Assembly (NCBI GenBank): GCA_036417435.1
Contig: CM070903.1
Coordinates: 84,747,501-84,811,500 of the forward strand
Direction: 5' to 3'
Source: Inia geoffrensis
Lineage: Eukaryota > Chordata > Mammalia > Artiodactyla > Iniidae
DNA length: 64,000 nucleotides
In this document: in pieces, positions 1 through 10,096 of the stretch
Position numbering within the stretch: the stretch's first letter is position 1
Layout: every line of letters starts with the position of its first letter
The notes under the pieces: generated by a model
Told to the model about the DNA's origin: nothing
Databases searched by the model: none
The model's input: the letters and a program-made list of their open reading frames with translations, nothing else
Translations under genes and position numbers: made by a program

Positions 1-2379
1 TAATAAACAGTTTTAGAATAAAATTAATGAAAATAAAATACAACTCAAAAATAATTATTTTTTTATTCACTCAAAGTTAAAACAGAAATAACAATTTAAA
101 AGCCTCTCAGCTCTTAGTCCAGTTCTTTCACCAATCTCTGAGGTAGACTCACTTGATTCAGCTCGGAGAGACTCATTATGTAATGATATGTATGTAAATC
201 CTGGATCTAGAACATTTTTCCTATAATTGTTATTTTGTATAATAACCCTAAGCTTTAAAATGTCCTACCTGCCCCCCCAGCATTTATAAACATCCTAGAT
301 CAAGCCATTTAATGTTTGTTCACTATCATTACCTACCTGCTCTAATTTAGAATATAAATGAGTATTTTTGGAGAAGTCCTGAATCCAACTATTATTTTGT
401 TTTTAAAGCTTATAAAAAGTGAGAGTAGGGTACTGTTCTTTTAGCCTTCTCCATTTGGTCGGCAACTAGTTATAGACAACCTGAAAAAATCTTGGGCAGT
501 TACATAAATAATACTTTCTTAAAAATCAATAAACCTCACTCCTTTTTCCTTAATGCAGAGAGAAAAAGAACAACAACAAAACCTCCTACTATCAAGATAA
601 ACCTCGTATCAGGAGTAGATACATCATAGCAGATCTCCAATCTGTTTTGCACCATACCATTTCCTCAGTGACCATCTGTCTTCTACAGTTTACCAAGAGT
701 CTTACTAGATTATCTGTAAAAATGAGTGAGTCCAGCATCACCTTCACTCATCCATTCAGCAGACTTTATATCTCCATATTCTCCTCTCACACCCCCTCTC
801 TCCCCAAGTACTCTCAGGAGTAATGGTGGCTCCTCCCCCAAAATGTTGGGGATTCTTGAAGAAAACAGTAGTTTTACCCTCACTTAAGGGATAAAGCAAA
901 ATTCTCTTTTGACTTTTGCTCTAGAACTGAGAGGATAGAAGGGAAAAAAGAGAAGATTTTGGAGGTGCAAGGGGGTGGGGTGGGTAAGGAAGAAACCACC
1001 AATGAATTAACTTATGCTGCCAAGGTAATTCACATTTTCATGCAGCCCCTGTAATAAAGTCTTTCCTGTCATCTTTGGGCATAGGTTTGAGCTCCCCCCG
1101 ATAAACATGTTGAGGAAGATTTAGGTCTGTACTGAGCATTTTTAGTAATTGAGGTCTGCTTCTGTTCTACCAAGAACAATACTAAAGGACATACATACCA
1201 CATTCAAGTATATGCTACCTAAGGCTAGGCACATCTGCCAAGGCATGCTCTCACCATGATGTAGTAAGTAAGTATGTGGAATGTGTAACAAATGATCCAT
1301 GTAATAGTACGTTTTGGATTCTTCTTGTCTGTCTGTGAGATTTATGAAAAGGAAATACGAACAGTTGTTAGATATTGTCAGGTTCAACTTTGATACAAAA
1401 TGTCCTACTAATCCTCTTAAGGGTTTGAATCAAATGAAATTGAAAAGAATACTGATGTGGTAAACTGTTAAAAAAGAAAATCAGTTACTGTTCATAATTG
1501 GTCTGTGAGAAAGGATTTTCTCCATACCATGGGACCAAATCCATATACAGAAATGTATGTAATGCTGATTCCTCTAATTTAAAATTTTTCTCTCATTGAA
1601 ATAGCTTCTTTATAAAAAGTAAACACTGGCAATTTAAACTTTAAAAATACACATTCCCCTCCCCCCATGTATTGTAATACAATGTAAGAAAGCAAAACCA
1701 CCCTGTATCACACCCATTCAAATAACATAAACAAGTCTAAGTTTTTGAAAAAGGTTAAATACCAAAAACAAAACAAAACTTTTTAATGCTCTATACTTTG
1801 AAAAGAAAAATTATTTTTAAAGGAAAATTGTACAATTTAAACCAAAAATTATATAATATAGAGTCACTAGAAATTATTAGTAAAAGGTCTTAGTTCTCAT
1901 GTTAGAGAAGACCTAGAATCTAGTTCTGGAACCCTGTCTTGTAAACACCACATCATACAAGATATGCCAACTCTTGGATAAAGGAATAAAATCTGATAAA
2001 TAAGGTTCCTGGAAACTTTACTAAGTGAGGTACCTTCTCAATATAAAATTCTGTGATCCTCGTGGCATTTGAATTTCATCAGAACCACTGTATTTCATGC
2101 TTTCATTCAGATGACTTTTCCTAACTGATTTAAGAAGGGGGATGTGGAGCAGCGGTACAATCATTTTCCATCTGCTTCCATACAGACAGATGCTCCTAAC
2201 ATGTTAATAATGATTTTATAATTCTTTAGCCCTGTCCTTTCTGTAATTTTCATTTCAAACAAAATATTTTCCCCTCTGTAAATAAGACAACTAGTGCTCC
2301 TTTATTAAACATGTGAATGAGAGAATCCATTCTCCTCTATTAGCCAGATAGACATTTCAAAAATGTCTACAAAATACCA
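1..2379. other. AT-rich non-coding stretch, no gene recognised
   Basis: No conserved coding exon or young repeat is recognisable. The open frames are short and match no protein I know; the longest is 81 codons on the minus strand at 1142-1387. If the CpG island at 25 kb is the YEATS2 promoter, this lies in YEATS2 intron 1. I looked for the YEATS2 start exon on the minus strand and did not find it. Confidence 0.5.
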
Positions 2380-2649
2380 AACAGGAGAATGGGTAAACAA
2401 ATTATAGTATAACCAATGAACTCCCGATCCAACCAACAACAGGAATTAATCTTCATTATGGTAAGTAAAAAAAGTCAGACACATAATAGGAGCAGATACT
2501 GAATGATCCTATTTACATGAAGTTCAAGAACACACAAATTAATCTATGGTGAAAGAAAACAGAATAGTAGTTGAGGTGCTGGTAGTGGAGACGGACTGAG
2601 AAGAGGAATAAAGACTCTTTCTGAGGTGACAGAAATATTTTATATCTTT
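2380..2649 (+). repeat. Old L1 3' end, first half (split by a retrocopy)
   Basis: The text resembles the end of old mammalian L1 copies: a 'tgatcctatttacatgaagttc' type stretch followed by 'gaagaggaataaagactc'. It resumes at 3587 with the usual L1M ending (tacacttaaaat...tatgtaaactgta). The break holds an RPL29 processed pseudogene and a SINE. Confidence 0.6.
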
Positions 2650-3250
2650 TTTCCCCCCTATTTATTTGTACAAATAGCACAGGAGGACACCAGTCCCATG
2701 CAGACAGCAGCCCAGGGGTCACACCAGTCCTTCTGTCCTCACATTGGTAGATAAAGGCCTCTACTCTGGAGCCTTTGTGGGGGCCTAGGCAGCTTTGGGA
2801 GCCGGAGCTGGACTACAGTTGGAGCTGCAGCTGTACCTGCAGCTGCGGCCTTAGCCTTGGCCTTTGGCCAGCAGAGCCCTAAAGCTTTAGACCCTTAGCG
2901 ATACGGGCACGAGCCTGATTCCCAAACTCGGAGTGAGCGACATAGGCAAGCTGACTGAGGCTGTGGCTGCTGCCCTTTGGGATCTTGGGCTTGACCTCCT
3001 TGGGCTTTACGAGGGCCTTGATAGCCTCAGCATGTGCACTCATGGCCTTGGTGTTGTTGGCCTGCATCTTCTTTAGGCCCTTCTTGCGCTGCTTGACAAA
3101 ACACATATCTCAGGAACTTGGGGTCCACCCCCTTAAGAGATTCATATCATGTGACTGGGGTTTCTTGATGCCATTTCTGTGCCATTTTCGGGACTGGTTG
3201 TGCATGGTGTGGTTCTCGGACTTGGCCATGTCTGCACCAGGGCCCACCGA
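2650..3250 (-). pseudogene. RPL29P: RPL29 processed pseudogene
   Basis: This is an intronless minus-strand copy of the 60S ribosomal protein L29 mRNA. The start codon (complement of 3227-3229) begins [20 protein letters not shown], matching the L29 N-terminus. After a one-base frameshift near 3150, frame at 2879-3106 continues with [30 protein letters not shown] and [11 protein letters not shown], then a stop. The C-terminal Lys/Ala-rich tail and 3' UTR follow, with an AATAAA complement near 2660-2667 and a short A-tail. Direct repeats flank the insertion (gaaatattttatatct at 2632-2647; gaaatattttttatct at 3587-3602), so it is an L1-mediated retrocopy. The frameshift and stop make a working protein unlikely. 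Confidence 0.93.
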
Positions 3251-3253
3251 ATA

Positions 3254-3586
3254 TTTTTTTTTTTGGCTGTGTTGGGTCTTCGTTGCTGTGTGCGGGCTTT
3301 CTCTAGTTGCGGTGAGCGGGGGCTACTCTTTGTTGCAGTGTGCAGGCTTCTCATTGTCGTGGCTTCTCTTGTTGCAGAGCACGGGCTCTAGGCACGCAGG
3401 CTTCAGTAGTTGTGGCACGCAGGCTCAGTAGTTGTGGCTTGCGGGCTCTAGAGCTCAGGCTCAGTAGTTGTGGCACAGGGGCTTAGTTGCTCCGCGGCAT
3501 GTGGGATCTTCCCGGGCTAGGGCCTGAACCCATGTCCCCTGCATTGGCAGGCGGATTCTCAACCACTGAGCCACCAGGGAAGCGCC
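3254..3586 (-). mobile_element. CHR-type SINE, long form
   Basis: The right edge ends 'ccaccagggaagc', the complement of the CHR SINE head, and the T-run at the left is its A-tail. It landed at the 5' edge of the RPL29 retrocopy, inside that copy's target-site duplication: the sequence around 'ccgaa(a)tatttttt' appears on both sides. Confidence 0.9.
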
Positions 3587-3715
3587 GAAATATTTTTTAT
3601 CTTAATAAAGGTGTGGGTTACACGGGTAGATGCAATCGTTAAAAACTCATTCCAACTGTACACTTAAAATCTGTGTATTTCACTGTATGTAAACTGTAGC
3701 TCAGCTCAGAAAAGG
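3587..3715 (+). repeat. Old L1 3' end, second half
   Basis: Continuation of the element at 2380-2649 after the RPL29/SINE nest. It contains the typical L1M ending (gtgtgggttacacgggtag, then tacacttaaaatctgtgtat). Confidence 0.6.
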
Positions 3716-4500
3716 ACTATACAAACATATCTGAACATGCCCTCTCCTGCTTGAAATCTTCCAGTGGCTTCCCATAACTCTTAGAATAAAATCATACTCC
3801 CTAACATAACCTACAAAATGTTACATGAATTGGGCCCTGCCTGCTTCTCCATCCTTAATCATTAAGATCCAGACACACTGATTTTCTTTCTTTTTTTAAA
3901 AATGTTTTTTATTCTTGTTCTTTTTTAAATTTATTTATTTCATTTATTTATTTTTGGCTGCATTGGGTCTTTGTTGCTGTGTGTGGGCTTTCTCTAGCTG
4001 CTGTGAGCGGGGGCTACTCTTCATTGCGGTGCGCGGGCTTCTCATTACAGTGGCTTCTCTTGTTGCGGAGCACGGGCTCTAGGCGTGCTGGCTTCAGTAG
4101 CTGTGGCACATGGGCTCAGTAGTTGTGGCTCGCGGGATCTGGAGTGCAGGCTCAGTAACTATGGCGCACGTGCCTTGATGCCCTGCAGCATACGGGATCT
4201 TCCCAGACCAGGGCTCGAACCCATGTCCCTTGCGTTGGCAGGCAGATTCTTAACTACTGCACCACCAAGTAAGTCTTGGTTTTCATTCTATTCCTCAAAA
4301 ACACCTCAATCATTCCCTAGGGTTTTTGGACTTACGGTTCCTTCTGCCTGGAATGCTCTTCCCCCGAGGTTAGCTTTACCAGATGCTAGCTCAAATGCCC
4401 GCCTTATCAGAGAAGGCCTCCCCTGATCATACTACCAAACACAGCTCTCCCCATATTACCTCTCCAAAGTTCCTGGAAGGTCTCAATAAATTATTTGCTG
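3716..4500 (+). repeat. L2 LINE 3' region, interrupted by a SINE
   Basis: The segments 'cttccagtggcttcccata', 'ccttctgcctggaatgctct', 'cagagaaggcctcccctgatca' and 'tcaataaattatttgctgaa' follow the order of the L2 consensus 3' part. A SINE at about 3925-4275 divides it. Confidence 0.75.
3925..4275 (-). mobile_element. CHR-type SINE, long form, diverged
   Basis: Complement of the long CHR form: 'ggctgcattgggtctttgttg' near 3957 through 'gcaccaccaagtaagtc' at 4275. A-rich tail complement lies at 3925-3953. Several substitutions in the head mark it as older than the short copies. Confidence 0.88.
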
Positions 4501-5198
4501 AATAAATAAGTGAAGGGATAACTAAAATACATGCCAAAATATAAATACCCACAGTGAACAAACTACTAGCTTTCATCATTCTTTCTATAATACTTACAAA
4601 TCTATCTGTTGATATTGCTATACCTTCAAAGGTATTATAGCTAAATGTTTAAAATATAGGGATATGCAAAGAAATTACACACAGACACATGCAAACAAAA
4701 AGCACATATGGCAAGATTATTGGCAGAGAGAATAATTTAAGGCAAAAACCATTTAATACAAAAAAGATTGTTACTATTAAAAGACACAATCATAAAGATA
4801 TGTCATAAACTATAAATCAAACAGCATGTCAAGACATACAAAACACAAAACCAGAAATACAAGAATTTAAGAAAATCATAAGAGAAAAATTTGAACATAT
4901 GTCTCTCAGAAATTTAAAAGATCAAGAAGACAACAGATAAAAATACAGATGATATAGATAATACAATTTATAAGCCAGATTTAATATATACATACAACTC
5001 TGAACCCAACAAAAAATATTTTAAATAGCTAGAAAAGTTCATTAAATTAAATTATATAAGTTATATGAAGAAAGTCTCAATTACTGCAAAATTAGGAAAC
5101 ATTACAGCTATATTCTGATTTTGATGAAATTATTAACAAAAACTCACTATGATATGAAAGAAGGAAATTTCAATAAGACTATTTAAAAATTATCAGCA
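4501..5198. other. AT-rich non-coding stretch
   Basis: Very AT-rich, without a recognisable repeat family or open frame of note. Probably decayed repeat or intron sequence. Confidence 0.4.
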
Positions 5199-5410
5199 GG
5201 GCTTCCCTGGTGGCGCAGTGGTTGAAAGTCCGCCTGCCTATACAGGGGACACGGGTTCGTGCCCTGGTCCAGGAAGATCCCACATGCCGCGGAGCAGCTG
5301 GGCCCGTGAGCCATGGCCGCTGAGCCTGCGCGTCCGGAGCCTGTGCTCCGCAACGGGAGAGGTCATAACAGTGAGAGGCCCGCATACAGCAAAATAAAAT
5401 AAAATAAAAT
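5199..5410 (+). mobile_element. CHR-type SINE, short form
   Basis: Starts 'gggcttccctggtggcgcag' and ends in an (AAAAT)n tail. A short repeat 'atcagca' lies at both edges and is a candidate target-site duplication. Confidence 0.95.
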
Positions 5411-6115
5411 CAGCAAAAAGGAAACAATATATCTAAACCTATGGAGATGTGGTCAAAAGGCATCCTAAGAGGAAAACGAGAGGCCAGTTTTCATTTGTGA
5501 ATATAAGCAGATACAAATCCAGTCCAGCAGGGTATTAAAAGAACTGTGCATCATGACTAGAAGGTTTTATTACCAGCAATAAATAAAGCATTGGGGAGCT
5601 CCAGAAGCAAGGTGATTTGAACTGCATAGGTCTAACACTGGACCTTTAGAAATATATAAATGCAACTGACTTTCAGTAATCCAAATACATACGATCCATT
5701 CCATGAATTATACCTTACCTTGCAAACTAAAAATAGCAGCAGCTTTTACTCCAACACCATCCAGGCTTCTCAAAGACTGCCCAATGTGCATGCTGAGAAA
5801 GAATAACCATTTTAATATTATACTGACAAAAATCATTAGGCATGAAGAAGTCCTTTCAAAAAAATCAAAATATATATTTCAGTGTCAATTTAAATTTTTT
5901 CCTCTATTTGAAGATTACTCATAGAGCTGTCATCTCCCATGGATACTGATAACTGAAAATCTTCCCAAAAGTATGCTTATTTTTCACAATACAAGCAATC
6001 TGAAGTAGCCTATTTATAGGAAAGACTCAGATCAAGTGAAATCTAAAAGGGAGAAGAGAAGATTTTGTTCTGATTTTCATTTAAGTTGGTAGCAACAAAA
6101 ACGCCATCCTAAATG
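5411..6115. other. Non-coding, with an MER5-like hAT remnant near 5719-5800
   Basis: The minus strand of 5719-5792 reads 'gcacattgggcagtctttgag...', resembling the end of the MER5 family of hAT-Charlie elements. The rest shows nothing recognisable. Confidence 0.4.
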
Positions 6116-6605
6116 AAACTGAGTTATTTGTAGTGAGGTGGATGGACCTAGACTCTGTCATACAGAGTGAAGTAAGTCAGAAAGAGAAAAACAAATACCG
6201 TATGCTAACACATATATAAGGAATCTAAAAAAAAAAAATGTGGTTCTGAAGAACCTAGGGGCAGGCAGGAATAAAGACACAGATGTAGAGAATGGACTTG
6301 AGGACACGGGGAGGGGGAAGGGTAAGCTGTGACAAAGTGAGAGAGTGGCATGGACATATATACACTACCAAATGTAAAATAGATAGCTAGTGGGAAGCAG
6401 CCGCATAGCACAGGGAGATCAGCTCGGTGCTTTGTGACCACCTAGAGGGGTGGGATAGGGAGGGTGGGAGAGAGGGAGATGCAAGAGGGAAGAGATATGG
6501 GGATATATGTACAGCTGATTCACTTTGTTATGAAGCAGAAACTAACACACCACTGTAAAGCAATTATACTCCAATAAAGATGTTAAAAAAGAAAAAAAAA
6601 AACAA
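6116..6605 (+). mobile_element. L1 3' end, 5'-truncated
   Basis: Holds the end of artiodactyl L1: 'gtcatacagagtgaagtaag', the purine-rich block near 6290-6320, 'gcacagggagatcagctcgg', and 'ttatactccaataaagatgt' with an A-tail. 'ccatccta' occurs at both flanks as a likely target-site duplication. This is the part missing from the large L1 at 7435. Confidence 0.9.
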
Positions 6606-6654
6606 ACTCCATCCTAGTTATTCTAAGCCAGGTCTTATACACAAAACCGAGTCT

Positions 6655-7222
6655 ACCATAGTCTCCCCCTTATCCGTGGGGGATACGTTCCAAGACCCCA
6701 GTGGATGCCTGAAACAAAGAACAGTAATGAACCCTGTCTTCTGTTCATCTCTTTCACCACAAATTTAATGCCTTTTCCAACTTAACTACATACTCTTCAC
6801 ACACTGTAGCCATAAATTTTGCAATATGAGGTGTGAAAAAAAAAACTAGCACAAATTTGTTTTTCCTTCTTGACAATTTCATGGATGGAAGATTCGTTTG
6901 TAAGGCAAATCTTAGCAACCTCAGCATACAACTTTTTTCTTTCCTTATTAACTTTCACCTTTTCACCTAAAGGAAGCACTTTACGGCTTCTCTTTGGCAT
7001 ATCTGAATTGCCAGCATAACCACTCTTTCACTGTGGTGCCATTATTAAGTAAAATAAGGATGACTTGAGCACGAGCACTGATACCTCAACAATTGATGTG
7101 ATACCAAGATGGCTACTAAGTGACTAATTGGCTGAATACACAGGACAAAGGGATGATTCACATCCCAGGTGGGACAGAACTGGGATGGCACGAGATTTCA
7201 TCATGTCAACTCAGAATGGAGA
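6655..7222 (-). mobile_element. Tigger-family (pogo/TcMar) DNA transposon remnant
   Basis: The left edge, 'tccccct tatccgtgggggatacgttc' type sequence, resembles a Tigger terminal repeat. The minus-strand frame at 6797-7000 begins MPKRSRKVLPLGEKVKV and continues AEVAKICLTNESSIHEIVKK. That is the helix-turn-helix N-terminus of a pogo-type transposase, broken soon afterwards. The right part (gggatgattcacatcccagg) also matches Tigger. The far end is lost to a following L1 3' end. Inactive. Confidence 0.75.
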
Positions 7223-7430
7223 GAAACTTAAAACTTCTGTCTGGATAAACAACAAGTCCTACTGTATAGCACAGCGAACTACATTCAATATCCTGTGATA
7301 AACCGTAACAGAAAAGAATATGAAAAAGAAGAATGTATACATACGTATAACTGAATCACTTTGCTGTACAGCAAAAATTAACACAACTTGCAAACCAACT
7401 AAACTTCAATAAAATAAATTTAAAAAAAGA
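7223..7430 (+). mobile_element. L1 3' end fragment, older type
   Basis: Typical artiodactyl L1 ending: 'tactgtatagcacagcgaac', 'ctgaatcactttgctgtaca', 'aacttcaataaaataaattt', then an A-rich tail. It ends a few bases before the 5' end of the large L1. Confidence 0.85.
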
Positions 7431-7434
7431 GATC

Positions 7435-8800
7435 AGGAGAGGTGGAGTCAAGATGGCGTACTAGGAGGACGCAGAATGCCCGTCTCCTCACAACTAGGGC
7501 ACCTGCCAGGCACCAGTGGGGGACCAGACACCGAAAGGGACAGGAGGAATCCCCGGCAACCGGGTAGGACACGCGGCATGGGGGGAGTGAAGGGGGAGAA
7601 GTGGAGGCAGGAGGGGATTGGCTCCCCAGAGGGGAGGCTAGGGGAGGGGAAGGAATCCCACGCCAGAAGGGGGAAATTGGGGAAGCACTGGGAGGGCAGA
7701 GGATCAAAAGGGAGCGTGGCCAGGATTCCCCTATCCACTTGGACCCCCAGGAACCTGTTGAGATCCTGGGCCTGATCCTCTGCCCACCTAGGCCCCCTCC
7801 AGCCGTGGGGGTCCTGAGGGAGTGTGAGGGACGGAAAGGGGAGCAAAGGTAAGGCTGGACCTCCGGGACCGGCACCCCTGAGAGGCGGCTGGGGCAGGAG
7901 TTCCTACACCCAGCGGGACCCACCCACGGTTAGGGGGCCAGCGGTGACAGGGGAGACCCTGGGGGAGAGGGCTGGGGATGGGCACGGAGGAACAGAAGGG
8001 AACAGGGCCAGTGCTTTCCCTGTCCACTTAGGCACCAGGAAGCCTGTTGGGCTCCTGGGCCTAATCCTCTGTCCTCAGAGCCTCCCTCCTGCTATGCAGA
8101 ACCCAAGCCCCACCCCACACCCCCACCCTGGGCCCCACCTCTAAACTCGGAGTCCCCCTCCAACACACAGGGCCTAAACCCCACCCACACACCCTCACTC
8201 AGTGCCCTACCTCCAAACTCCGGGGAACTCCACATTCCAGAGGCCCTCCTTTCCACATGCTGCCTCTCCCCTTCTGCACAGGTCCTGAGCAGAGAACCAG
8301 ACCCAGGCTTGAATGGTGCCCCGCCTAGGCCCCGCCCCACGCTCAAACATCACTGCCACCACCGGGCCTAGGTCCTGCCCCACCCTAAACCCCGCCCCTG
8401 CCTAAGTTCCACCCCCACCTAAACTCCACCCCCAAAGCCAAGGCTTTTTTTTTTTTCTGTTTTCTTTTCTGTTTTCCTCTTTTAGATTGGGCTTCTGTTT
8501 TACCTTCTTGATTCATTGTTCTTGATTCTTTTATATTTTTATTTTTCCTAATAAATCTTTTATTTTTCTAATTTTATTTTATTCTTTATATTTTGTTAGT
8601 GAGCCCTCCTTTTGACTTGTTCCCCCCCTTTTCTTCTCTTTTTTCTGTTGTGGTTTCCTTTTACCTTGTTGCAGTTGTCTCAATTATAGTTTTATTTCTA
8701 CTAATATATTTTTTATCTTTCTAATTTTATTTTGTTTTTTATTCTTTGATATTGTACTGCTCCTCTTCTTCTTTGTCTCTTCCCTTTTTTTTTTTTTTAA
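7435..8800 (+). promoter_or_regulatory. L1 5' UTR/internal promoter with tandem repeats
   Basis: GC-rich sequence to about 8440, then T-rich sequence up to the ORF1 region. Two related blocks, 7709-7803 and 7997-8092, are spaced 288 bases apart (both hold 'cctgttg' and 'tcctgggcct'). A second tandem pair of about 70 bases is at 8104-8148 and 8174-8222 (ccccaccc...aaactc). The position matches the internal promoter of L1; activity is not shown by sequence. Confidence 0.75.
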
Positions 8801-9072
8801 CCATGCCACGAAGCTTGTGGGATCTTGGTTCCCAGTCTGGAGGTCAGGCCCGAGCTCCTGTGGTGAGAGTTCCAAGTCCAAATCACTGGACTAACAGAGA
8901 ACCTCAGACCCCAGGGAATATCAATCGGAGTGAGCCCTCCCAGAGGTCCTCACCTCAGCACCAAGACCCAGCTCTATCCAACTGCCTACAAACTCCAGTG
9001 CTGGACATCTCAGGCCAAACGACCAGTAAGACAGGAATACAGCACCACCCATCAAAACAAACAAACAAAAAC

Positions 9073-10039
9073 ATGAAACGACAAAAAAATACATTACAGA
9101 TGAAGAATATAAAAATCTACAAGACCAAATAAATGAAGACGAAGGCAACCTACCTGAAAAAGAATTCAAAGCAATGATAGTAAAGATGATCCAAAATCTC
9201 AGAAACAGAAAGAACAAATACAAGAAACATTTAACAAGGATCTAGAAGAACTAAAGAGCAAACAGTGATGAACAACACAATTACCAAAATTAAAAATACT
9301 CTAGAAAGAATAAAAGAATAACTGGGGCAGAACAGATAAGTGAGCTGGAAGATAAAATGGTGGAAATAACTGCCAGGGAGCAGAATAAAGGAAGACGAAT
9401 AAAAAGGACTGAGGACAGTCTCAGAGACTCTGTGACAACATTAAGTGCAACAACATTCGAATTATAGGGGTCCCAGAAGAAGAGAAAAAGAAGGGGTCTG
9501 AGAAAATATTTGAAGAGATTACAGTTGAAAACTTCCCTAACATGGGAAAGGAAATAGTCAGTCAAGACCAGAAAACACAGAGAGTCCCATACAGGATAAA
9601 CTCAAAGAGAAACACACCGAGACACATATTAATCAAGCTATCAAAAATTAAATACAGTGTGTATATGTATGACTGATTCACTGTGTTATAAAGTAGAAAC
9701 TGACACACCATTGTAAAGCAATTATACCCAATAAAGATGTTAAAAAAAATACAAAGAAAAAATATTAAAAGCAGCAAAGGAAAAGCAACAAATAACATGT
9801 AAGGGAATATCCATAAGGTTCACAGCTGATTTTTCAGCAGAAACTCTGCAAGCCAGAAGGGACTGGCAGGACATATTTAAAGTGCTGAATGGGAAAAACC
9901 TACAACCAAGATTACTCTACCCAGCAAGGATCTCATTCAGATCTGATGGAGAAATTAACACCTTTACAGATAAGTAAAAGTTAAGAGAATTCAGCACCAC
10001 CAAACCAGCTTAACGCAAATGCTAAAGGAACTTCTCTAG
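9073..10039 (+). pseudogene. L1 ORF1 remnant (RNA-binding protein)
   Basis: The start at 9073 reads MKRQKN and then shifts frame in an A-run. In the neighbouring frame the coiled-coil part (EKEFKAMIVKMIQNLRN) is visible up to a stop near 9266. The C-terminal part (FSTTKPA...LKELL, stop at 10037-10039) is still readable. A nested L1 3' fragment at 9655-9756 breaks the middle. Cannot yield ORF1p. Confidence 0.8.
9655..9756 (+). mobile_element. Short L1 3' end nested in L1 ORF1
   Basis: Inside ORF1 there is a ~100-base L1 3' end: 'gactgattcactgtgttata', 'acaccattgtaaagcaatta', 'aataaagatgttaaaaaaa'. 'aaataca' lies just before and just after it. It inserted after the host element, so its source was a different, active L1. 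Confidence 0.85.
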
Positions 10040-10096
10040 GCAGGAAACACATGAGAAGGAAAAGACCTACAAAAACAAACCAAAAACAATTAGAAA

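Noticed and set aside
1142..1387. 81-codon minus-strand frame
   Set aside because: No splice borders or homology that I recognise; could be checked by conservation, but not supported here.
2985..3431. 148-codon plus-strand frame
   Set aside because: It is antisense to the RPL29 retrocopy and runs into a SINE.
5719..5792. Minus-strand segment with AG acceptor and GT donor and one open frame, like a small exon
   Set aside because: Its sequence resembles the terminal part of an MER5-type hAT element (gcacatt...tttgagaagc), so the exon look is probably accidental.
7420..7923. 167-codon minus-strand frame
   Set aside because: It is antisense to the GC-rich L1 5' UTR; no domain.
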